Shown: piece by piece, positions 32,229 to 38,623 of the stretch
How positions within the stretch are numbered: the stretch's first letter is position 1
Layout of the letters: each line of letters opens with the position of its first letter
From: Bacillota bacterium
Lineage (GTDB): Bacteria; Sysuimicrobiota; Sysuimicrobiia; Sysuimicrobiales; Segetimicrobiaceae
Length of the DNA: 38,623 bases
NCBI GenBank assembly: GCA_021324975.1
Contig: JAJPIA010000008.1
Location: 1-38,623, forward strand
Direction: 5' to 3'
Program-made: the position numbers and the translations under genes
The notes under the pieces: model-generated
Databases searched by the model: none
The model's input: only the letters and a program-made list of their open reading frames with translations
Told to the model about the DNA's origin: nothing

Positions 32229-33239
32229 ATGGGTCCTACACCCGACGCTGCGCAGGTGCACCGCGACGCGATCGTGATCGACGGCACGTGTCCGCTCGCG
32301 AACCGCACGGAATTCCTCGGCGAGTGGATTCGCGGCGGGGTCACGGCGCTGGCCCCTTCGCTCGACACCTCGTCGCCGGAGGGCGCGCTGCGGAGCATCG
32401 GACGGTGGCTCCGGCATATCTCCGCGCACGCCGACACGCTCCTGCACGTGACCCGCGCGGACGACGTGGTCGCGGCAAAGAGCCAGGGGCGGCTCGGCAT
32501 CATCTTTCACTTTCAGGGCACCGAGCCGGTGGCCGAGGACCTCGATCTCCTCGCGGTGTACGCGCGACTCGGCGTGCGGATGGTGCAGCTCACGTATAAC
32601 CGCAAGAATCGCGTAGGCGACGGGTGCGAGGAGCGCACCGACGCGGGGCTCTCCCGGTTTGGGGTCCGCCTGGTCCAGGAGCTGAATCGCGTGGGGCTGA
32701 TCGTGGACCTCTCGCACACCGGATATCGCACGACCATGGAGGCCATCGAGGTTTCGACCGCGCCGCCGGTCTTCAGCCACGCCAACTGCAAAGCGGTGTG
32801 CGACTCGCCCCGCAACCTGCGCGACGATCAGATTCGCGCCGTGGCGGCCCGTGGCGGCATGATCGGTATGGTCGGGTTCCCAGCCTTTGTGGCGGCCGTG
32901 CCGCGCCCAACGCTGGACCACTTCGTGGCGCACATCGCGCACATCGCGGAACTCGTCGGAACCGATGCCATCGGCCTGGGACTCGACTACTATGAGGGCA
33001 TGGCCGGCGTGGCGTCCCCGGAGGTCGCGGCGGCTCGATATCAGCGGCTCCTCGACACGGGTGTGTGGACGTCCGCCGCCTACCCGCCCCCGCCGTGGCA
33101 CTATCCCAAGGGGCTCGAGCGCCCCTCCGGGTTCCCCGCGCTGACCGCGGCGCTCCTCCGCCGCGGCTTCACCGCCGAGGACGTGCACAAGATTCTTGGG
33201 GGAAACTTCCTTCGTGTGTTTCGTCAGGTCTGTGGATGA
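32229..33239 (+). CDS. M19 membrane-dipeptidase-family protein lacking canonical metal ligands
   Basis: This 336-residue protein has the M19 fold: 'RMVQLTYNRKNRVGDGCEERTDAGLSRFG', 'GLIVDLSHTGYRTTMEAIEVS', 'PVFSHANCKAV', and 'IGLGLDYYEGM'. The first M19 motif, normally DGHxDL, reads DGTCPL (18-23), and the bridging Glu region reads 'FHFQG'. Two His (LSH, FSH) and the late Asp remain. Part of the binuclear zinc site is therefore missing, so the enzyme may use one metal, hydrolyse a different substrate, or be inactive. The ATG at 32229 follows GGAGG; an upstream TTG at 32181 would add 16 residues. It shares ATGA with the next gene. Confidence 0.85.
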   Translation: MGPTPDAAQVHRDAIVIDGTCPLANRTEFLGEWIRGGVTALAPSLDTSSPEGALRSIGRWLRHISAHADTLLHVTRADDVVAAKSQGRLGIIFHFQGTEPVAEDLDLLAVYARLGVRMVQLTYNRKNRVGDGCEERTDAGLSRFGVRLVQELNRVGLIVDLSHTGYRTTMEAIEVSTAPPVFSHANCKAVCDSPRNLRDDQIRAVAARGGMIGMVGFPAFVAAVPRPTLDHFVAHIAHIAELVGTDAIGLGLDYYEGMAGVASPEVAAARYQRLLDTGVWTSAAYPPPPWHYPKGLERPSGFPALTAALLRRGFTAEDVHKILGGNFLRVFRQVCG

Positions 33240-34567
33240 GTCGAGTGGTGGTGATCGGGGCCGGCGTGATCGGGCTCTGGTGCGCCCTCGAGTTGCGGGA
33301 CCGCGGCGCCGACGTCATGGTCCTCGACAGGGACTGGCCCGGCGCGGGCTGCTCGTCCGGCAACGCCGGCTGGATTGTGCCGTCGCTCTCCGGGCCGCTG
33401 CCGGGTCCCGGCCTGCGCAGCCGCGCGCTGCGATGGGCGATCCTGCCGACGAGCCCGCTGCACGTCTCACTGCGCGCGGACGGAGCGCTGCTCCGATGGA
33501 TGTGGCAGTTCTGGATGCGGTGCAACGAGCGCGACTACGCGCGCGGCTTCGACGCCATCGCCCGGCTGCACGCCGACTCGCAATCGCTCTACGCGGCGGC
33601 GCACGACGGTGGGCTCGAGTTTGAGCTCCATCGCGCGGGACTCCTGCTCCTGTTCCTCAGCCGGTCGGAGTATCACCACGCGCGAGACGATCTGGCGCGG
33701 CTTACCGCGTACGGGTACGAGCGTCCCGACGAGCTGGACGGGCACGCGGTTCGGCGGGTTGAGCCCGCAGTCGGTCCCGAGGTGATCGGCGGGATCCTTG
33801 CCAGGAGCGACTGGCACGTGCGCCCCGAGAGCCTGGTCGCCGCGCTCGTCGACCGGCTGGCCGCGGGCGGCGTGACCATTCAGGGCGCCGCGGAGGTCCA
33901 CGCCTTGGAGGCCGCCGGCCCGCGCGCGATCGCCTGTCGCACCTCCGCGGGGCGCGTCCCCTTCGACCAGTGCGTGATCGCCGCCGGGGTGTGGTCCGCG
34001 CCGCTGTTGCGGCAGGTCGGCTACGAGCTGCCGCTGCAGGCCGGGAAGGGTTACAGTATGACCCTGTCGCCCGCGCCGTTCCGGGTGGCCCGGCCTCTGT
34101 ACCTCGCGGAGGCGAAGGTGGCCTGCACGCCATTCCGCGGCGCGCTCCGCGCGGCGGGAACGATGGATCTCAGCGGCTTCGACGCGCGCCTCGACCGGCG
34201 CCGCGTGCGTGCCATGGATCGCGCGATCACGCGGTTTCTCCCCGCATGGCGTCCGCACCCGGGGCGTCGCGAGTGGGCCGGCATGCGGCCCGTGACCCCA
34301 GACGGACTCCCCGCGATCGGGCGGGTGCCGGGCTTCGACAATCTCTTTGTCGCCACCGGCCACGCGATGCTCGGCGTGAGCCTGGCGCCCGCGACCGCCC
34401 GGGGCCTGAGCCGCCTTGTGGCGGGAGAACAAGCGCCGGGGCTCGCCCCATTTGATCCCGCGCGGTTCTGCCGGGGCGCGCACCGCCGGCGGGCGCACGG
34501 GCCGGACCGCAAACGGACGCACCCCGCCGCGCATCGATCCGGGCAGGGCACGGGAGGATACGGATGA
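33236..34567 (+). CDS. FAD-dependent D-amino-acid oxidase-type oxidoreductase (DAO family)
   Basis: This 443-residue flavoprotein has 'VVVIGAGVIGLWCALELRDRGADVMVLDRD' for ADP binding, 'CSSGNAGWIVPS', and a substrate domain. The C-terminal 'WAGMRPVTPDGLPAIGRVPGFDNLFVATGHAMLGVSLAP' is diagnostic of D-amino-acid dehydrogenase/glycine oxidase-type enzymes. The last 30 or so residues are His/Arg/Gly-rich and unlike the family, as if a stop were lost. It overlaps M19 upstream and the serine hydrolase downstream (both ATGA), so all three are translated together. Inferred role: oxidation of a D-amino acid or amine released by the other two enzymes. Confidence 0.92.
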   Translation: MSRVVVIGAGVIGLWCALELRDRGADVMVLDRDWPGAGCSSGNAGWIVPSLSGPLPGPGLRSRALRWAILPTSPLHVSLRADGALLRWMWQFWMRCNERDYARGFDAIARLHADSQSLYAAAHDGGLEFELHRAGLLLLFLSRSEYHHARDDLARLTAYGYERPDELDGHAVRRVEPAVGPEVIGGILARSDWHVRPESLVAALVDRLAAGGVTIQGAAEVHALEAAGPRAIACRTSAGRVPFDQCVIAAGVWSAPLLRQVGYELPLQAGKGYSMTLSPAPFRVARPLYLAEAKVACTPFRGALRAAGTMDLSGFDARLDRRRVRAMDRAITRFLPAWRPHPGRREWAGMRPVTPDGLPAIGRVPGFDNLFVATGHAMLGVSLAPATARGLSRLVAGEQAPGLAPFDPARFCRGAHRRRAHGPDRKRTHPAAHRSGQGTGGYG

Positions 34568-35904
34568 GCCCACAGGTCCCCCGCACGGGCGACGCCGGCG
34601 TCGCGGCGGGGTTCACCCAAGCCATGGAGCGCGCCCTCGGCGCGTGGCCGACGCCGGGCCTGCAGGCCGCCGCGCTCGTGGACGACGAGGTGGTCTGGGC
34701 GCACGCCGTGGGGATGGCGCGGTTCGATCCGGACGAGCCTCTGACGACGGAGCACGTGCACCGAATCGGCTCCATCACCAAGCTCTTTACGGCCCACGCG
34801 ATCCTCGCGCTCCACGCCGATGGCATCCTCGATGTTGACGATCCCGTGTCGCGGTGGATCCCCGAATTCTGTCCGTCCGGACCTCGGGTCACGCTCCGCC
34901 ACGTCTTGTGCCACGGCTCGGGGATTCCGTCGGAGGGCGGGCGCAACGTCTGGGAGTCCGGGGTGTTCCCCAACGAGCCGGAGTTTCGCCGGATGATCGC
35001 GTCGTTTCAGCCGGTTGCCGCGCCGATGGTCCACCTCAAGTACTCCAACGCGGCGTACTCAATGCTCGGGCTGGTCGTGCGGGCGGCGACGGGCGCGCCG
35101 TACGAGGAATTCGTCCGCGAGCGCATTCTGACGCCGCTCGGCATGACGGCGACCGGGTTCGACCCCGGCGATGACCGGCCCGTCGCGCAGGGGCACTATA
35201 TACCTCCGCTGCAACGGCGGTTCGAGCAGACGCCCCACCAGGATCTGCGGGCGTTCTCGGCGTGCGGTATGCTGCTGTCCACCGCCGCGGACGTCTTGAA
35301 GCTTGCCAGAGCCCAATGGGCGGGACCGTCGCTCCTCCCGCCGGCGCTCGCCGCCGAGGCCCGGCGCGTCCAGCTCATCGACCCAGAGATCCCCGGGTGG
35401 AAGGTCGGATACGGCCTGGGGTGGCGACAGCTTCGCCGGGGTGATCGCGTGTACATCGGGCACAGCGGCGGCTATCTGGGGAACCGGTGCGCGCTGGAGG
35501 TGGCTCCGGACCATCGGGTCGCCGCGGCCGTCTTTTCGAACGTCGGCGGAAGCGACGCCGCGATCGAGCTCGCGATGGATTTCGTGGACGCGCTGATCGT
35601 GTCGCGTGGTGGCGGCGAGCCTCGGCTCGACGTTGCGGTGGTGCCCGGGGCCCTCCGCTCGCTCCTCGGCCACTACGCGATGTCGCGATGGTACGAGGCG
35701 ACGGTGAGCTACGACGGGCGCGGGCTCCGCTTTTCCAGCGGCCTCGACAGCCGCGCCGGGATCCCGCTTGCGCCGATCGAGCCGGACCGCTTTCGCATCA
35801 TGGGGGGCCGCGGCGTCGGCGAGGACCTCATCGTCTCTGAACGGAGCGCGGACGGGACCGTGATCGAGTTCACGTTCGCCGGGCAACGCATGCGCCGGAT
35901 CTGA
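34564..35904 (+). CDS. SxxK serine hydrolase, class C beta-lactamase/DD-peptidase-like
   Basis: This 446-residue protein has the SxxK motif 'GSITK' (Ser70, Lys73), 'LKYSNAAYSM' (Tyr of YxN) near residue 160 and 'HSGGYLGNRCAL' (HxG motif) near 300. These belong to the family of esterases, D-aminopeptidases and beta-lactamases. A C-terminal beta domain of about 90 residues ('LRSLLGHYAMSRWYEATVSYDGRGLRFSS') resembles that of D-aminopeptidase-type members. No signal peptide is visible, so the enzyme is probably cytosolic, which argues against antibiotic resistance. It shares ATGA with the flavoprotein gene. Substrate candidates are D-amino-acid amides or peptides. Confidence 0.92.
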   Translation: MSPQVPRTGDAGVAAGFTQAMERALGAWPTPGLQAAALVDDEVVWAHAVGMARFDPDEPLTTEHVHRIGSITKLFTAHAILALHADGILDVDDPVSRWIPEFCPSGPRVTLRHVLCHGSGIPSEGGRNVWESGVFPNEPEFRRMIASFQPVAAPMVHLKYSNAAYSMLGLVVRAATGAPYEEFVRERILTPLGMTATGFDPGDDRPVAQGHYIPPLQRRFEQTPHQDLRAFSACGMLLSTAADVLKLARAQWAGPSLLPPALAAEARRVQLIDPEIPGWKVGYGLGWRQLRRGDRVYIGHSGGYLGNRCALEVAPDHRVAAAVFSNVGGSDAAIELAMDFVDALIVSRGGGEPRLDVAVVPGALRSLLGHYAMSRWYEATVSYDGRGLRFSSGLDSRAGIPLAPIEPDRFRIMGGRGVGEDLIVSERSADGTVIEFTFAGQRMRRI

Positions 35905-35928
35905 CCGCTCGTCGTCTCGTGCACGTGG

Positions 35929-35947
35929 GGTCCGCGGCGGGCGGACC
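35929..35947 (+). other. small hairpin before the family-5 binding-protein gene
   Basis: GGTCCGC (35929-35935) pairs with GCGGACC (35941-35947) around GGCGG, in the gap between the hydrolase stop and the binding-protein start. There is no U-run. It may be a processing or attenuation structure, and chance is possible in GC-rich DNA. Confidence 0.3.
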
Positions 35948-35973
35948 ACCGACACCGGAAGGGGGGTACGGCA

Positions 35974-37602
35974 ATGACGAGGGCACTACGGCTGACGCGT
36001 CACCTGCTCAGTCTGACCCTGGCGGGCGTGCTGGCCGCGCTGCTATCGGCAACGGCCGGAGGATCGGGGGCCGCCTCCGAAGCGCCGCCCGGCCCGAACA
36101 ACACTTTTGTGTGGGCGTCGCGCGTGATGGAGAAGACGAATCCGCTGCTGGACATGGACCTGGACCGGGTGCCGTTGTGGACGTTCGACGGCCTCGTGAC
36201 CTTTGACGGCAACCTGGAGCCGCACGGCGCCCTCGCCGAATCCTGGGACGTGAGCAACGGGGGCAAGACGTACGTGTTCCACCTGCGGCACGGCGTGACA
36301 TGGCACGACGGGCAGCCGTTTACCGCCGATGATGTGGTGTTCACCGCGCAGGCGGCGCTCGATCCGAAGAACAAGTCGTACATGGCGCCCGCGTTCATGG
36401 TCAATGGCAAGCCGATCACGGTGACCAAGATCGACGCCTCGACGGTGCGGTTCGATCTGCCCCAACCGTCGAATACGTTCTTGTTCATGATGTGGCGGCA
36501 GAACAGCGTGATCGTGCCGAAGCACCTGCTGGCGGGAGCGAATTTGCAAACAACGCCCTTCGACCTGAAACCGATCGGCACCGGCCCGTACATGGTCGTG
36601 AAGTACGTCCCGAAGCAACAGGTGATCCTCCGGGCAAACCCGCGATACTTTGGGGGCGCGCCGAAGATCCAGTACTGGGTGTTCAAGGAACTGGAAGATC
36701 AAAACGCCGCCCTGGCGGCCCTCGGCAGCGGCGAGGTGACGGCAGCGGGGCTCGGCGGCAAGGCGGCGCTTGCGGCCGCCGCGAAGATGCCGCACGTCAA
36801 GATCCACGGGTATGATGCCGGATGGATCTTTGCCCTGGTGTTCAATCTGCGCCGGCCCCCGCTCGACGACAAGAGCGTGCGGCAGGCCGTCGCCTACGCG
36901 ATCAACCGCCAGGCGCTCGTGAAGACGATCGCGGGCGAGGACACGACCGTCGCTTCGTCGCTGATCGGGCCGCCCGGCACGTGGCAGTACGACCCGAACG
37001 TCAAGACATATCCGTTCGACCCCGCGAAGGCGCGGGCGCTGCTGTCGCAGGACGGTTGGACCGCCCCTGCCGCGGGCGGAGTCCGGGAGAAGGCCGGCAA
37101 GCCGCTCGCGTTCTCGATCTCGATTCAAGCGCGCGCGACGGACTCCGATCCGATGCCGTTCGCGGTCGCGATCCAGAAGGAGCTCGCCGACGTCGGCTTC
37201 AAGGTCGATATCGTGCAGCTCGACCGCGCGTCGCTCCAACCGAAGCTGCTCAACGACCACGACTTCGACGCGTACCTGTGGTGGGATGGGTACTCGTTCG
37301 TGCCGGACGTGAGCGCATTTTGGCTGGTGAAGTCGGCCGATCCCACGGGGTATGCCTCGCCGCAGCTGGATGCGTTGATCGATCGCGCCAATACGACAAC
37401 GGACCGCGCGGACCGCAAGGCGACGCTCGACAAGATCGCCGGGCAGATCGCCCAGGACGCCCCCATGATCCCCCTCTACTACTATCGGGGGCACGTGGGC
37501 ATCCAGGACTTCATCGGGAACGTGCCGGAGCCGTCGGGCGCGGACCCGAACAACACGGGCATCTTCTATCGGGTGCAGGACCTGACGATCAATCGCCATT
37601 GA
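35974..37602 (+). CDS. dipeptide-type ABC substrate-binding protein (family 5), set C
   Basis: This 542-residue protein has a Sec signal peptide (1-34, 'SLTLAGVLAALLSATAGGSGAASEA') with no lipobox. The mature protein is family 5: 'WDVSNGGKTYVFHLRHGVTWHDGQPF', 'DDVVFTAQAALDPKNKSYM', 'VRQAVAYAINRQALVKTIAGE', and 'DAPMIPLYYYRGHVGIQDF'. The ATG follows AAGGGGGG. It captures a peptide-like or other bulky solute for the DppB permease that starts 77 bases later, past a strong hairpin. By context the cargo may be a D-amino-acid-containing peptide handled by the three enzymes upstream. Confidence 0.94.
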   Translation: MTRALRLTRHLLSLTLAGVLAALLSATAGGSGAASEAPPGPNNTFVWASRVMEKTNPLLDMDLDRVPLWTFDGLVTFDGNLEPHGALAESWDVSNGGKTYVFHLRHGVTWHDGQPFTADDVVFTAQAALDPKNKSYMAPAFMVNGKPITVTKIDASTVRFDLPQPSNTFLFMMWRQNSVIVPKHLLAGANLQTTPFDLKPIGTGPYMVVKYVPKQQVILRANPRYFGGAPKIQYWVFKELEDQNAALAALGSGEVTAAGLGGKAALAAAAKMPHVKIHGYDAGWIFALVFNLRRPPLDDKSVRQAVAYAINRQALVKTIAGEDTTVASSLIGPPGTWQYDPNVKTYPFDPAKARALLSQDGWTAPAAGGVREKAGKPLAFSISIQARATDSDPMPFAVAIQKELADVGFKVDIVQLDRASLQPKLLNDHDFDAYLWWDGYSFVPDVSAFWLVKSADPTGYASPQLDALIDRANTTTDRADRKATLDKIAGQIAQDAPMIPLYYYRGHVGIQDFIGNVPEPSGADPNNTGIFYRVQDLTINRH

Positions 37603-37612
37603 GCGGGCGTTG

Positions 37613-37649
37613 CGGGGGCCGGCGCGTTCGGTACGATCGCCGGCCCCCG
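37613..37649 (+). other. strong intercistronic hairpin between binding protein and permease
   Basis: A 12-bp perfect GC-rich stem (37613-37624 with 37638-37649) encloses a 13-base loop, in the 76-base gap between the binding-protein stop and the DppB start. Such structures after binding-protein genes slow 3' decay or cause partial termination and so raise binding protein over permease. No U-tract follows. The effect here is inferred. Confidence 0.6.
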
Positions 37650-37678
37650 GCACATAGGCCTCGCGCCGGCACGGGATC

Positions 37679-38623
37679 ATGGCGGGGTATTTGACGAGAC
37701 GGTTCGCGCACAGCCTGCTGGTCCTCTTCGGCGTCAGCCTCGCATCGTTCTGGATCCTGCGCGCGGCGCCCGGCGATCCGGTGGAGATGTACTTGTCCGA
37801 GCCGTTTCATCAAACCCCGCCGGCGGTGATCGCCTCCGTCCGCCACGAGCTCGGGCTCGATCAACCGACGTACATCCAGTACGAACGCTGGCTAGGCGCG
37901 TTCGTCCGCGGCGACATGGGCTACAGCGTCGTGAACCACACGTCGGTCGCGGGCGAGGTAGCTGGGGCGCTGCCCAAGACGTTCTTGCTCATGAGCGTCG
38001 CGACCGCGTTCGGGTTGCTGGTCGGGATCCTGCTCGGCGTCTGGTCGGCGCTGCGCCCGAACGGAACGGTCGACACGGTCCTGGCCGGTGGCGCCGCGGT
38101 GGGATTCGCCGTCCCGCAGTTCTGGGTCGGCCTGGTGCTGATCTACGCGTTCAGCTACGTGTGGCCGATCCTGCCGTCGTCCGGCGTGATGAACCCCTAT
38201 GCGCTGAGCCTGACGCCGGGCGATCTCGCCGTGCACCTGGTGCTGCCCGCCGCCACGCTCGCGGTCAACGAGGTGGCGTACTGGCAGCGGTACCAGCGGG
38301 ACAGCCTGCTCCGGGAATTGACCGCGGAGTACGTGCGCACCGCGCGCGCCAAGGGACTGCGCGGCGCGGCGGTCGTGTTTCGACACGCCTGGCCGAACTC
38401 ACTGGTTGCGATCGTCACGTTGCTCGGCCTGTCGCTGACGCGCCTCATCACCGGATCGTATATCGTCGAAACGATCTTTTCCTGGCCCGGCATGGGGTAT
38501 CTGGGGATCTGGGCCATCGACAACCGGGACTACCCGGTCGTGATGGCGATCCTCATGGTCTCGGCCGTCCTGACGCTGGCGGGCAACTTCCTCGCGGACG
38601 TGCTGCACACCGTGGTCGATCCC
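37679..38623 (+). CDS. dipeptide-type ABC transporter permease, DppB family (set C), 3' end outside window
   Basis: The frame from ATG 37679 is open for 315 codons to the window edge. 'FAHSLLVLFGVSLASFWILRAAPGDPVEMY' at the N-terminus, the EAA loop 'TARAKGLRGAAVVFRHAWPNSL' and 'ETIFSWPGMGYLG' mark a DppB-type permease. The last residues seen ('FLADVLHTVVDP') are close to the family's end, so only a few codons are missing. It belongs with the family-5 binding protein upstream; a DppC gene should follow beyond the window. Confidence 0.93.
   Translation, partial: MAGYLTRRFAHSLLVLFGVSLASFWILRAAPGDPVEMYLSEPFHQTPPAVIASVRHELGLDQPTYIQYERWLGAFVRGDMGYSVVNHTSVAGEVAGALPKTFLLMSVATAFGLLVGILLGVWSALRPNGTVDTVLAGGAAVGFAVPQFWVGLVLIYAFSYVWPILPSSGVMNPYALSLTPGDLAVHLVLPAATLAVNEVAYWQRYQRDSLLRELTAEYVRTARAKGLRGAAVVFRHAWPNSLVAIVTLLGLSLTRLITGSYIVETIFSWPGMGYLGIWAIDNRDYPVVMAILMVSAVLTLAGNFLADVLHTVVDP

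Noticed and set aside
34564-35904. A beta-lactamase resistance gene
   Set aside because: The SxxK, YxN and HxG motifs are shared by esterases and peptidases, there is no signal peptide, and the operon context is catabolic.
36043-37680. A 545-codon open frame on the minus strand, plus other very long antisense frames (for example 7519-8781, 5795-7027 and 10995-12131)
   Set aside because: They lie opposite well-identified genes, have Arg/His/Pro-rich compositions and lack family motifs. Long antisense frames are expected in GC-rich DNA.

Overview
The window is GC-rich bacterial DNA packed with solute-uptake and small-molecule catabolism genes. No rRNA, tRNA, CRISPR array or transposase was recognised. 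Three oxidoreductases of the luciferase-like (LLM) family, one with every glucose-6-phosphate contact of F420-dependent Fgd, point to an organism that uses coenzyme F420. All four extracellular solute-binding proteins have Sec or Tat signals without a lipobox cysteine, which fits a cell with a periplasm better than a monoderm. Expanded dipeptide-type ABC transporters, F420 enzymes and DUF3830 are typical of uncultivated soil or groundwater lineages such as CSP1-3/Sysuimicrobiota-like, Rokubacteria-like or Chloroflexota-like bacteria. This placement is inference; no marker gene is present.

Layout. 1-2670: an accessory, decaying region with an AbiE-type toxin-antitoxin pair (toxin frameshifted), two minus-strand coding candidates and an alpha/beta hydrolase with its middle deleted. 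2849-5266 (minus): a DUF2182/DUF1326 pair rich in metal-type cysteines and a secreted phospholipase D-like nuclease. 5484-12975 (plus): an amino-acid-type ABC transporter (two permeases, one ATPase) with two paralogous binding proteins, an Fgd-like enzyme, a second LLM oxidoreductase and three consecutive, translationally overlapping DUF3830 genes. This is the best candidate here for an undescribed system. 13150-20159 (plus): behind a 36-bp palindrome, an LLM oxidoreductase, 4-OT-like tautomerase, cupin, Tat-exported family-5 binding protein, isochorismatase-fold protein lacking the usual cysteine, DppB/DppC-type permeases and an AraC regulator. 20488-23337 (plus): VOC-fold protein, SDR dehydrogenase and aspartoacylase-like deacylase. 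23492-24442 (minus): a Tat-exported alpha/beta hydrolase. 24564-29866 (plus): small membrane protein, AtzG/GatC-like small protein plus amidase, DppB/DppC permeases, HAD dehalogenase and a FAD oxidoreductase pseudogene. 30230-38623 (plus): one-motif CBS protein, small basic protein, PucR/CdaR regulator, M19 dipeptidase-like protein, D-amino-acid-oxidase-type flavoprotein, SxxK serine hydrolase, family-5 binding protein and a DppB permease cut by the window end.

How the parts fit. Each block pairs uptake with enzymes that open, oxidise or hydrolyse the imported compound, plus a local regulator in two cases. No OppD/OppF-type ATPase lies in the window although three dipeptide-type permease sets do, so ATPases must be supplied from elsewhere or just beyond the end. 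Three genes (abiEii, the hydrolase at 2346 and the flavoprotein at 29236) are frameshifted or internally deleted, which marks the window as a fluid part of the genome.
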